Shown here piece after piece: positions 7,546 through 15,806 of a stretch of 64,000 nt of DNA (position 1 is its first letter; each line of letters starts with the position of its first letter). Source of the stretch: JBJSXJ01 sp044235425 (GTDB lineage: Bacteria > Planctomycetota > Planctomycetia > Pirellulales > Pirellulaceae); assembly GCA_044235425.1 (NCBI GenBank), contig JBIIHW010000026.1:1-64000 (forward strand). Reading direction: 5' to 3'. The notes beneath the pieces are model-generated. The model worked only from the letters and a program-made list of their open reading frames with translations, had not been told where the DNA came from and did not search any database. A program made the position numbers and the translations under genes.

Positions 7546-9189
7546 TCAGCGGCGAATCGTGATCGCCGAGCCAGTGGAGAGTATAGCGAAGACATCGTCG
7601 GCGTCGCGGGGACTCAAGCTGATACTGCCCGTGGCGCCGGGGTCGAGTGCCGGGTCGGGCTTCAGCGGAGTACCATGAATCGCCACATTGCGTCCCAGGT
7701 CCATCCAAATTTGACCATAGGGATTCGCCGGATCAGCGGCGTGAATGGGTCGCGAGTCCGACGTGAAAAACGTGCGCCCGGTTTCTTTGACTTTCACCGA
7801 ATATTCGCCCGGTTCGGGTTGATTGCCAAAACTGATCGGGAATCGGCCGGCATAGAGTCGATTAAGGTAGAGCGTTAACTCCTGCCGCTGTAAATCGACT
7901 TCGCCGCGAAACGGACCGCGAATCACCTTCAAGCGAGTGCCGGGAGGCAGAAACTCGGGATTACGCACGCCGTTGATCTTCTGCAGCAACTGCCAGGGAA
8001 CTTGATACTGCTGCGCGATCGACATGAGGGTCTCGCCACGGCGTGGTTCATAGGGAGGTTCCAGCAGATTCTCGGTACTGTACACGACCTTTGCGGCGAG
8101 TGGATCGAGCCGATCGAGCAACTGCTGTCGCTCGGCATCCGAGAGCCGTGGATCTTCATAGGTCGTGGTGAGAGTGAAGAGTGCATCACGCCACTTCTTT
8201 TCCTCCATCTGCGCCTTTGCGGCTTGCATCGCGCGGGCAAACGAGGCCTCCTTGGGATTAAACCGAATGCCCTCGACATACCGGCTGCCGGCTGCCGCCG
8301 CTCCCGCTATTCCAGTCGTAGCGGCACCAGCCGCCGCATCCGCTGCGTCGATCGCCGTATTCATCGCCGCACCTGCACTCGCACCCGCCGCCGTGGCGGC
8401 CGGGCGCGAACGAGCATCAGCGTATGCCCCGACTCCTACCGGCCCACCAGCTGGCACTCGCGGCGCCGCACCGGGCGCCGCACCGGGCCCTGTCGGCGAC
8501 TGCCAACCACCAGTCGCTCCGTCCTTTAGACCAGGACTCGCACTGCTACTCGCACCAAAACCCGGCGCATTCCCCTCACTGCGATCAGCATCCGTCGTCG
8601 CCGGAACTTGCAAGGAGGGCGGTGGCAAGGCGGGCGCCGAGCCACTGGAACCAGGTCCCGGAGCCGAGCGATTCAGTGGCGGCAAGGAAGATGGTCGTGT
8701 CGGGCGAGGCGCTCCCGTGCTGCCGGTAATTGCTGAGCCGACGGGACGCTGCGCTGGCCGTTCACGACCAGCCACACCGGCGTAACTGCCAGCATCCGAC
8801 TGCGCTACCCGCTCACTGGGACTGGCCAGATCCGGCGGAGAGACCGACGTTAACGTTTCCTCGGCTCCCACAAACGTAGGTGAGTTGTCGCTGGGTTGTC
8901 GCGGCTCCAACCCCACGGCCGGTCGCTCGTCGATATCGCTCAGGGGCCGGGGAGCTGCCAAACGTCCGGAACGGCCGGTTTTCCCCGCGTTCACCGCGAC
9001 ACTGTCCGTTGCTTCAGAGCCCGGCGGCACCAACGAATCAGGCTCGCCGTCCTCCACCTGTAGCAGATCCGTGCCATAGCCAATCAGCTCACGCGGCGGC
9101 GGAGCGGGCGGTGTGTTAAGCACCGTGTAGACTCCGATCAACATGGCCATGAGCAAAACTACGATGAGAGCAGTCTTTAAGGTCTGCAC
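7546..9189 (-). CDS. LysM and YkuD (L,D-transpeptidase-like) protein with Ser in place of catalytic Cys
   Basis: The GTG at 9189 is chosen because AGGGAGG lies just upstream and it places a membrane segment (LKTALIVVLLMAMLIGVYTVL) at the N-terminus, giving 547 residues. A long Pro/Gly/Ala/Ser-rich region follows to about residue 320. Next come a predicted helical region, a LysM domain (PRRGETLMSIAQQYQVPW, then GTRLKVI) and a C-terminal YkuD fold (VDLQRQELTLYLN; AIHGTP). YkuD enzymes normally end in S-x-G-C-I-R. Here the segment reads TGSISLSPRDADDVF, so the nucleophile position is Ser522 and the Arg is also changed. The domain may be non-catalytic or may bind peptidoglycan only. It is likely periplasmic and membrane-anchored. 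Confidence 0.85.
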   Translation of the reverse strand: MQTLKTALIVVLLMAMLIGVYTVLNTPPAPPPRELIGYGTDLLQVEDGEPDSLVPPGSEATDSVAVNAGKTGRSGRLAAPRPLSDIDERPAVGLEPRQPSDNSPTFVGAEETLTSVSPPDLASPSERVAQSDAGSYAGVAGRERPAQRPVGSAITGSTGAPRPTRPSSLPPLNRSAPGPGSSGSAPALPPPSLQVPATTDADRSEGNAPGFGASSSASPGLKDGATGGWQSPTGPGAAPGAAPRVPAGGPVGVGAYADARSRPAATAAGASAGAAMNTAIDAADAAAGAATTGIAGAAAAGSRYVEGIRFNPKEASFARAMQAAKAQMEEKKWRDALFTLTTTYEDPRLSDAERQQLLDRLDPLAAKVVYSTENLLEPPYEPRRGETLMSIAQQYQVPWQLLQKINGVRNPEFLPPGTRLKVIRGPFRGEVDLQRQELTLYLNRLYAGRFPISFGNQPEPGEYSVKVKETGRTFFTSDSRPIHAADPANPYGQIWMDLGRNVAIHGTPLKPDPALDPGATGSISLSPRDADDVFAILSTGSAITIRR

Positions 9190-9333
9190 GTTCGTCCTCC
9201 CTGACGATTCGAGCTGGATCTGCTGGATCTGAATGAGGAGGCGAATCTTAGTGGTTTTCGCCAAACGGGGCGAGACCGAAATTTCGCCAACCGACCTTTG
9301 CAGCTTCCCGTTAAACCGATAGCATGACCCTCC
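9190..9333. other. Divergent intergenic region between the YkuD gene and prfB
   Basis: This 144-base spacer should contain promoters for both directions. No clear consensus pair could be picked by eye. Confidence 0.4.
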
Positions 9334-10432
9334 ATGGACGCTGAACTACTCAACCGCGCTGATTCTATCCACGGTCGCCTCGTACAACTGCGAGACAGTC
9401 TTTGACTGCGCTAAGCTGAAACAACGATGGTTGGAGATCGAAAATCGCATGACGGAAGCTACCTTCTGGGATAACCAGGAGGAGGCTCAAAAGCTGGTCG
9501 GCGAACTGAAGACGCTCAAGTCACTCGTCAAACCGCTCGAAGATGCGCTGCAATCGGCCGCTGACATTCCCGGCCTGCTGGAACTGGCGGGCGACGATGC
9601 CACGACCCTGGCTGATGTCCGCAGCGAAGTGGCTCGGCTGGAACATGTCGTCCATGACATCGAAATGCGGTCGCTGCTGGATGGACCGCACGATGCCGAT
9701 GGAGCCATCCTCAGCGTCCATGCACGAGATGGTGGTACGGACGCCAATGACTGGGCCGAAATGCTGCTCCGCATGTACACCAACTGGGCACGAAAACACG
9801 ACTACACGACCGAACTCCTGGATCGGATGCCGGATGATGTCGCCGGTATCCAAAGCGCTTCGATCGCCATTCGCGGTCCCATGGCTTACGGCTTCCTCAA
9901 AGGGGAAACTGGCATCCATCGACTCGTTCGCATCAGCCCGTTCAACGCTGAAGGTAAACGTCAAACCAGTTTTGCCGCTGTCGACGTCTCCCCTGAGATC
10001 AACGACGACATTGATATTGTGATCGACAAAGAAGAGGTGCGTGAGGATGTATTTTGTTCCAGTGGAGCGGGTGGTCAGCATGTGAATAAGACCGCCAGCG
10101 CGATCCGACTTACGCACCTGCCCACCAACATTGTCGTGCAATGTCAGAACGAACGAAGCCAGCATAAGAATCGAGCCACCGCCTATAAGATTCTCAAAGC
10201 TCGCCTCGTGCGGCACGAAGAGGAGAAACGGGAAGCGGCGGATGCGGAAAAGTACAAGAACAAGGCTCGCGTCGGTTTTGGTTCACAGATCCGCAATTAC
10301 TTCTTGCATCCCGACCAGCGCGTCAAAGATGTGCGCACCGGCTTCAGTGCCACTCAATTTCACGATGTCCTCGATGGCGACATTCAGGGCTTTCTTGATT
10401 CCGTTTTACGCTGGCGAGTGCAGCAGGATTAG
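9334..10432 (+). CDS. prfB: Peptide chain release factor 2 (programmed +1 frameshift)
   Basis: RF2 releases peptides at UGA and UAA codons. The frame opens at ATG 9334 (MDAELLNRADSIHGRLVQLR) and meets an in-frame UGA at 9403. After CTT a +1 slip continues as D-C-A-K-L-K-Q-R-W-L-E-I into the main frame. The assembled protein is 365 residues, the family's usual size. Domain landmarks include the specificity loop region RISPFNAEGKRQTSF (S-P-F) and the catalytic GGQ at residues 246-248 in SSGAGGQHVNKT. An annotation starting at 9431 loses the N-terminal helix. A small hypothetical gene follows 6 bases downstream. Confidence 0.95.
9394..9406 (+). promoter_or_regulatory. prfB: prfB programmed frameshift site (CTT TGA C)
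   Basis: The slippery CTT at 9400-9402 is followed by UGA at 9403-9405 and C, the classic autoregulatory RF2 signal: low RF2 favours slipping and more RF2 is made. The Shine-Dalgarno-like spur found upstream in E. coli is weak here; only GCGAGA is visible. Confidence 0.92.
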
Positions 10433-10438
10433 CGGGTG

Positions 10439-11038
10439 ATGACCAGTCGTGCAGCGAATGAGGCGCAGGCCGCTCGTGAAGCGGGACGATTAAGTTTGTC
10501 GCTGGATGGCGACCGACTGCTGCAGGTGATCTTCGTACGACAAAACGATCGCATCGGTCATCGACTAGAACTCCAGACGGGCTCCCAGGCCCCGCGCGTG
10601 ATCGCGGAATCTTGGGAGGGCGTGGCCGATGAAGCCTGGCCCGCCAGTCCTCCACTTCAGCAACTGCATCTCGAAGATCGTGGTGGTGGCCAGCGAGTGG
10701 CGTTGCTGGTGGGTATGGCCGGCCGCGGACATTGGTCACTCGTCGTCGAACCAACCACCGATCGGCGCGGCTTCCTGTTCGATGCCGCCTGCCGCCTATC
10801 CGCCGCTCCCACCCAAATTGGTTCCGCTTATCGCTGGCACGTGCCACCGGCTGAAGGTGAAGTTGAACTGCAAGTGGAGCTGCCCGAAGCGCTCGCGTTT
10901 CAATCCGTGAAGGAAGTGTCGGCGCCAGTTACCGCTGACCATCCCCAGCTCCACACCGCGCACGTGACGCTGCACTGGCAGCCGGATCTGCCCTCACTAC
11001 CCGCCACCGTTCGCTGGCGTTATCGAGTGCTCGGGTAA
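10439..11038 (+). CDS. Hypothetical protein downstream of prfB
   Basis: A 199-residue cytoplasmic-looking protein starting at ATG 10439 (GTG at 10436 is an alternative), six bases after the prfB stop and probably in the same transcript. It is mostly beta-type alternating sequence: SLSLDGDRLLQVIFVRQNDRIGHR, then GHWSLVVEP, then HVTLHWQPD. It has no signal peptide, cysteine cluster or known catalytic motif. I do not recognise the family. The regular codon use and lack of overlap support it as a real gene. Confidence 0.65.
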   Translation: MTSRAANEAQAAREAGRLSLSLDGDRLLQVIFVRQNDRIGHRLELQTGSQAPRVIAESWEGVADEAWPASPPLQQLHLEDRGGGQRVALLVGMAGRGHWSLVVEPTTDRRGFLFDAACRLSAAPTQIGSAYRWHVPPAEGEVELQVELPEALAFQSVKEVSAPVTADHPQLHTAHVTLHWQPDLPSLPATVRWRYRVLG

Positions 11039-11056
11039 CGAGCACTTGCAGTGCAT

Positions 11057-11160
11057 CGCAGCAATCAACTCGCAGCAATCAACTCGCAGCAATCAACTCG
11101 CAGCAATCAACTCGCGGGAATTAACTCGCAGCAATTAACTCGCTGCAATCAACTCGCGGG
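11057..11160. repeat. 14-bp tandem repeat, about seven copies
   Basis: The unit cgcagcaatcaact recurs about seven times with a few substitutions (aattaact, cgggaatt). It begins just after the stop of the upstream hypothetical gene. The unit length is not a multiple of three and the array is intergenic. Confidence 0.9.
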
Positions 11161-11334
11161 AAAAAACTACTTCCCGCACTTGATTGACGATGAGATCGGT
11201 AAGTGCAGCAGCCATTTGGCAGACGAGCGCGACGTCGAAGGTCTTCACGCCCACCGATGGATCAGTCGATGTCAGCACCTCGATCGTCAGCACATGAAAC
11301 GTCAGCGAGTGTGATCATCTCGTTGATCGCAGCA
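11161..11334. other. Intergenic spacer between two tandem arrays
   Basis: No gene, terminator or RNA is recognisable in this 174-base spacer. Confidence 0.4.
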
Positions 11335-11558
11335 AACTGACAACTGACAACTGACAACTGACAACTGACAACTGACAACTGACAACTGACAACTGACAAC
11401 TGACAAATGACAAATGACAAATGACAAATGACAAATGACAAATGACAAATGACAAATGACAAATGACAAATGACAAATGACAAATGACAAATGACAAATG
11501 ACAACTGACAACTGACAACTGACAACTGACAACTGACAACTGACAACTGACAACTGAC
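11335..11558. repeat. Three-block heptamer array: 10x AACTGAC, 14x AAATGAC, 8x AACTGAC
   Basis: Thirty-two perfect heptamers in register make 224 bp. The outer blocks have C at the third base and the central 14 units have A, with sharp switches at 11405 and 11503. Because 7 is not a multiple of 3 and the unit has no stop on the minus strand, all three minus frames stay open through it and give repetitive open frames that are not genes. Confidence 0.97.
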
Positions 11559-11817
11559 AACTGCCTTTCTTCATCGCCAGCGCCGCTCTCAAAAAAATTT
11601 CTCTTGACTAAAAACAGGTAAACTTGGTTCAATTGCGCCCAGTTCACGTTGTGGACAAGTTGTCGATAACCGAAATGAGTGTTTGGCGCTGCCTTGGCAA
11701 AGCTCAGCACACACGGACGAACGACAACCGCACAACCGATTCGATTGCCCCCCGGGAGGTCCCGATCGAGTTGGTCTTATCAACCAGTTGGACCTTCCAG
11801 GTTTTAGGAGTGTAGGA
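11559..11817. other. Upstream region of the small H1-like gene
   Basis: About 260 bases without a supported gene. TTGACT at 11604 could be a -35 element, but no well-spaced -10 was certain. The region should hold the promoter and leader of the 27-residue peptide gene. Confidence 0.3.
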
Positions 11818-11901
11818 ATGGCTAAGGCTGCAAAGACCGCCAAGAAGGCTGCAACGAAGAAGTCGACCAAGAAGACCGCCAAGAAGGCTGCCAAGAAGTA
11901 G
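11818..11901 (+). CDS. 27-residue H1-like Lys/Ala peptide
   Basis: ATG 11818 follows TAGGAG with 7-base spacing. The peptide is made almost only of Lys, Ala and Thr (MAKAAKTAKKAATKKS, ending TAKKAAKK), 12 of 27 residues being Lys. It resembles an isolated histone H1 C-terminal tail and would be expected to bind DNA or RNA nonspecifically. The good ribosome binding site and the hairpin about 90 bases downstream support a genuine short gene. The larger open frame reading into it from 11683 has no start signal and is not favoured. Confidence 0.65.
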   Translation: MAKAAKTAKKAATKKSTKKTAKKAAKK

Positions 11902-11993
11902 TTCGCGGAACTTGGTTCGCTCAACGTCCGAGCCGTGAGGCTGCCGACGTTGCACGCTTGGCGTCAGCCAATCGACACGACTACAACAAGAAA

Positions 11994-12030
11994 GGCCGGC
12001 CGCAACCAGCGAGTAGGGTTGTGACCGGCC
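11994..12030 (+). terminator. GC-rich hairpin after the H1-like peptide gene
   Basis: GGCCGG-C-CGCAACC pairs with GGTTGTG-A-CCGGCC across an 8-base loop, with one C/A mismatch. No U-run follows on the plus strand. On the minus strand TTTCTTGTTGT follows, so it could act in either direction. Confidence 0.45.
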
Positions 12031-12143
12031 TAAATGTTGCGCTCCATCTTTTCTTGACACTCGCCGACCACTACATTTCTGAGCATCTGTCACCGTCGCG
12101 GTGAGCCCTCTTATTCGTTCCGTTTCTTTGCGAGCATCCACTC

Positions 12144-13247
12144 ATGAAAGCGATTGCTGTTCTTCCCGGCAAACCCAATAGCGTCCACCTCACCGAACTT
12201 CCCAAGCCCAGTGTGTCGGATATTCCCGGTGGCAAGGGTATTTTGGTTCGCGTGCTGAAGGTGGGAGTCGATGCTACCGATCGTGAAATCAACGATGCAC
12301 TCTACGGCAACGCACCGCCCGGATCCAATTGCCTCGTGCTGGGCCATGAATCGTTCGGGATCGTCGAGGAAGTGGGACCGAACGTGAAAAATGTGCGCGT
12401 CGGTGATTATGTCACCGCGACGGTGCGTCGCCCGGGTGGCTCGATCTACGATCAGATCGGCACCTATGATATGACGAGCGAAGAGACCTACTACGAACGC
12501 GGAATCAACCTCCGTCACGGATACCTGACCGAATATTTTGTCGATGCTGAGGAATACATCGTAAAAGTGCCCGTTGGTCTGAAGCACTTGCATGTGCTGA
12601 TGGAGCCGATGAGCTGCGCTGCGAAGGCCGTTCAGCAGGCCTATGAAGTGCAGCGCCGAATGAAGGTCTGGCGTCCCCAAGTCGCCTTCGTCCTCGGCGC
12701 CGGCCAAATCGGACTCCTCACCAGCCTCATCCTTAAGCTCCGCGGCCTGCAGGTCTACACGCTCGCCCGCTCCAAGAAACCAACTCGCAGCTCGGAAATC
12801 GTCGAGGGCATTCAGGCGACCTACGTCAGCACCAGTGAAAAGCCAATCGAACAGCTGGTCGCCGAAGTTGGCAAAGCGGACCTCATCGTTGACGCCACCG
12901 GCAACAGCGAGATTGCCTTCAGCGCGATGAAGCATCTGGGACATAACGGAGTGCTCGTCTGGACCAGTATCACGGGTGGCAAACGAGAAACCACATTGCC
13001 CACTGACAAGATCAACATTGAATGGGTGCTCGGCAATAAACTGCTGCTCGGCTCCGTCAATGCGAATCGAGAACACTTTGAATCGGGCATTCGAGATTTA
13101 GCGCTGGGTGAAGTAATGTACCCGGGTGTGATCGGCAAGATCCTGACGAATCCCGTCCAGGGCCTCGATCAATACCAAGAAATGATGCGTCTGTTGGTCG
13201 AGGAAAAAACCGCCCTCAAGGTGTATGTAAACGTCGCGGAAGGCTAA
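12144..13247 (+). CDS. Glucose 1-dehydrogenase-like zinc alcohol dehydrogenase (MDR family)
   Basis: A 367-residue medium-chain dehydrogenase, probably cytoplasmic and NAD(P)-dependent. It has the MDR order: N-terminal catalytic domain, Rossmann motif VLGAGQIGLL near residue 189, and C-terminal catalytic return. It most resembles archaeal-type glucose dehydrogenases (VGVDATDREI, GHESFGIVEEVG, VLMEPMSCAAKAV). The usual catalytic Cys is Asp43, with His68, Glu69 and the Glu of MEPMS left as ligands. An Asp at this site is known in haloarchaeal glucose dehydrogenase. The cysteine-rich structural zinc loop is absent, replaced by a Tyr/Thr-rich stretch. Glucose as substrate is inferred from family resemblance. 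Confidence 0.82.
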   Translation: MKAIAVLPGKPNSVHLTELPKPSVSDIPGGKGILVRVLKVGVDATDREINDALYGNAPPGSNCLVLGHESFGIVEEVGPNVKNVRVGDYVTATVRRPGGSIYDQIGTYDMTSEETYYERGINLRHGYLTEYFVDAEEYIVKVPVGLKHLHVLMEPMSCAAKAVQQAYEVQRRMKVWRPQVAFVLGAGQIGLLTSLILKLRGLQVYTLARSKKPTRSSEIVEGIQATYVSTSEKPIEQLVAEVGKADLIVDATGNSEIAFSAMKHLGHNGVLVWTSITGGKRETTLPTDKINIEWVLGNKLLLGSVNANREHFESGIRDLALGEVMYPGVIGKILTNPVQGLDQYQEMMRLLVEEKTALKVYVNVAEG

Positions 13248-13250
13248 CAC

Positions 13251-13292
13251 CAGTCTCCAGCCTCCAGTCTCCGGTCTCCAACCTCCAGCCTG
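13251..13292. repeat. Heptamer repeat (ccagtct/ccagcct), six copies
   Basis: Six degenerate 7-bp units fill the gap between two plus-strand genes. The complement (ggctgga, gactgga) matches the array at 59054-59110. Confidence 0.85.
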
Positions 13293-13294
13293 CT

Positions 13295-15706
13295 ATGTCT
13301 GCACCTAATTCAGTGCCTGGTTCACGCGGTTTTGCCTGGGCCAGTGCGCTGGTGGTGCTGCTCAGTGCGTTTCTCTTGTTCCAGGTGCAGCCGGTGATCA
13401 GCAAGATGATCTTGCCGTGGTTTGGCGGCAGTCCGGCGGTCTGGACAACCTGCATGCTCTTTTTTCAAGTGGCGCTGCTGGGTGGTTACGCTTACGCTCA
13501 TTGGCTCAACCGATTTCCCGAGGCTGCGCGGCAAGCTGTGATTCATATCGGCCTGCTGGCGCTGGCACTCATGTTGCTGCCGATTATTCCTGGTGAAAGC
13601 TGGAAGCCGAGTGGCAGCGAGCATCCGACTACTCGCATTCTGTCCTTGCTGACCATCTGCGTGGGACTCCCCTACTTTGCACTCGCTTCCACCGGGCCTT
13701 TAGTACAGGCTTGGTTTTCTCGAGTCTGCCCGGACCGCTCGCCCTACTGGCTCTACGCACTCTCGAACATCGGTTCGCTAGGAGCGCTACTTAGTTATCC
13801 ATTTATGATCGAGCCGCTCATGGGAACGCGCGCTCAAGGGATCATCTGGTCACTCGGCTTCGGCGCGTTTGCACTGGCAAGTGCCGGGTTGGTGTTGTAT
13901 GTGCGCAGCAGCGAGCAAGTGCAGCGGATCATGTTAGGCGGCGGCCCCGCTTCCACTTCGAAAGCGCAAGCTGCCAACGGTGAATTCGATTTACCTCGCA
14001 TTCGTGACCGCTTAACATGGCTCGCCCTGCCCGCGCTCAGCACCACCGTCCTGCTGGCCATTACCAATCACCTGTGCCAGGATGTGGCGGTCGTGCCATT
14101 CATGTGGGTGGCACCACTGAGCCTCTATCTCCTCTCATTTATCATTTGCTTTGCCGGACGGAGCTGGTACTGGCAAGGTTTTTGGGCGGTCGCCACGGCG
14201 CTGGGGATCATCAGTGTCTGCCTGCTTCAGCTGGAATATCCGCTACGAGTGCTGACTTATGATTTGGGCTGGAATGAGCGGCTTGGAATCTGGGAAACGG
14301 CCCTACTGGATTCGCCGCGATTCCCCAGCGTGCGGACGTGTATGAATAAGATTGGCTTGGCGGGCCTCAGCCCGCGCGACCTCAATGAATGTATTGTCAC
14401 CCACGTCCTGGCCTATCTCTCGACCCTCTTTTCCATCTGCATGCTTTGTCATGGCGAATTGGTCCGTCGCCAGCCCGAATCGCGGCACTTAACGTCGTTT
14501 TACCTGATGAGTTCCGCGGGAGGGGCAGTCGGTGGAATCATCGTCGCCTTGGTTTGCCCCGAAATCTTTCCGTCATACTACGAACTCAACTGGGCGCTCA
14601 CCGCATCCTTCCTGGTTGCACTGTTAATCCTGTGGGTACGCACCGCACAGCGTTACAGTCGTGCTCGGACCATGGTGCAATACCTGCTCGGCAGTTATTC
14701 CGTCCTCGGACTCGTGCTCATCGCCAGTGGGATCTGGGTGGTGGGACGCGCTCAAGGCTACGTCTATAAGTCGAACGATATCGCGACCGCTCGCAGCTTC
14801 TACGGCGTCCTGCATGTGGTGGAGGTGAAAAAGAAAGATCGCCCACAACTGAATGGCTTCGAACTGCTCAATGGTCGCATCTTGCACGGTTATCAGTTGA
14901 CCTCGCCGGGACTCAAACGCTTACCAACAACCTATTACATGCAAGGTAGCGGCCCCGCCCTGGCCATCACGACGATGCGCCGAGTGCTGGCGGGACGGCC
15001 AGCCGGCTTATTCCGTTTGGGCTTCGATGATCCAGCAGCCGACGACGCGGCAAACTCCAACACTCCCGGGATCCCTGATGAACCGCTCTTTCGCCGCATC
15101 CGACCAGCTCCCGGCGATGCACCGCTGCGCTACGCCGTCGTCGGACTGGGCGTTGGCACCATGGCCGCGTATGCCGAAGCCGCCGACGCCGTGCGCTTCT
15201 ACGAAATCAATCCGCAGGTCATCGATTTCGCACAGCGTCACTTTTCGTTCGTGAACGATTGCCCCGGACAACTCGATATCATCCGCGGTGACGCCCGCCT
15301 GGCACTCGAACGCGAAGAACCTCAAAACCTCGACCTGCTCATCCTCGATGCCTTCTCCGGTGATGCGATCCCGGTCCATCTGCTGACCGACGAGGCACTA
15401 CGGATCTACCAGCGCCATCTAAAGCCGACAGGTGTGATGGTGATTCATGTAAGTAACCGGCATCTTGACCTGATTCCCGTCGTCTGTCGGCTCGCGCGTC
15501 ATCAAAACCTGCAAGTCGCCCTGATCTCCCACTCCGCCGTCGACGAAGAACTCGATAGCACCTCGGATTGGATGCTCGTAAGCGGTAATAGCGAATTCAT
15601 GTCCGACGCCGCTGTCATCGATGCCTCCCGGTCACTCACCGAAGAACAGTTTCAGGGTCCACTCTGGACCGATCAGTACAGCAACTTGTTCGAGATCCTC
15701 AAGTAG
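13295..15706 (+). CDS. Membrane protein fused to a spermidine-synthase-like domain
   Basis: An 803-residue protein with at least ten hydrophobic segments in the first 500 residues, beginning FAWASALVVLLSAFLLFQVQPVISKMILPWFGG, a start typical of this fused family (shown here in part: LSAFLLFQVQPVISK). The C-terminal region is an AdoMet/decarboxylated-AdoMet binding Rossmann fold: YAVVGLGVGTMAAYA, RFYEINPQVIDFA, IIRGDARLAL and LLILDAFSGDAIP, where spermidine synthases carry the catalytic Asp. Substrate and direction of action are unknown; a role at the inner membrane is likely. A second, shorter fusion of this kind lies at 48674-50224. Confidence 0.85.
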   Translation: MSAPNSVPGSRGFAWASALVVLLSAFLLFQVQPVISKMILPWFGGSPAVWTTCMLFFQVALLGGYAYAHWLNRFPEAARQAVIHIGLLALALMLLPIIPGESWKPSGSEHPTTRILSLLTICVGLPYFALASTGPLVQAWFSRVCPDRSPYWLYALSNIGSLGALLSYPFMIEPLMGTRAQGIIWSLGFGAFALASAGLVLYVRSSEQVQRIMLGGGPASTSKAQAANGEFDLPRIRDRLTWLALPALSTTVLLAITNHLCQDVAVVPFMWVAPLSLYLLSFIICFAGRSWYWQGFWAVATALGIISVCLLQLEYPLRVLTYDLGWNERLGIWETALLDSPRFPSVRTCMNKIGLAGLSPRDLNECIVTHVLAYLSTLFSICMLCHGELVRRQPESRHLTSFYLMSSAGGAVGGIIVALVCPEIFPSYYELNWALTASFLVALLILWVRTAQRYSRARTMVQYLLGSYSVLGLVLIASGIWVVGRAQGYVYKSNDIATARSFYGVLHVVEVKKKDRPQLNGFELLNGRILHGYQLTSPGLKRLPTTYYMQGSGPALAITTMRRVLAGRPAGLFRLGFDDPAADDAANSNTPGIPDEPLFRRIRPAPGDAPLRYAVVGLGVGTMAAYAEAADAVRFYEINPQVIDFAQRHFSFVNDCPGQLDIIRGDARLALEREEPQNLDLLILDAFSGDAIPVHLLTDEALRIYQRHLKPTGVMVIHVSNRHLDLIPVVCRLARHQNLQVALISHSAVDEELDSTSDWMLVSGNSEFMSDAAVIDASRSLTEEQFQGPLWTDQYSNLFEILK

Positions 15707-15806
15707 GGCTCGTCTAGCGCTCACTGGGTTTTACAGGCCCGGTTTTGAGTCTCGATTGCGATGAAGTACTGGGGCAGCGCTATCGCTCCAGTGGAGACTC
15801 GCAGGC

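Noticed and set aside
11057..11558. Possible CRISPR array
   Set aside because: The repeats are contiguous short tandem units with no unique spacers and no cas genes nearby.
11262..11710. Three overlapping minus-strand open frames rich in S-C-Q-L-S-V
   Set aside because: They are translations of the stop-free heptamer array in all three frames; no start signal and no non-repeat domain.
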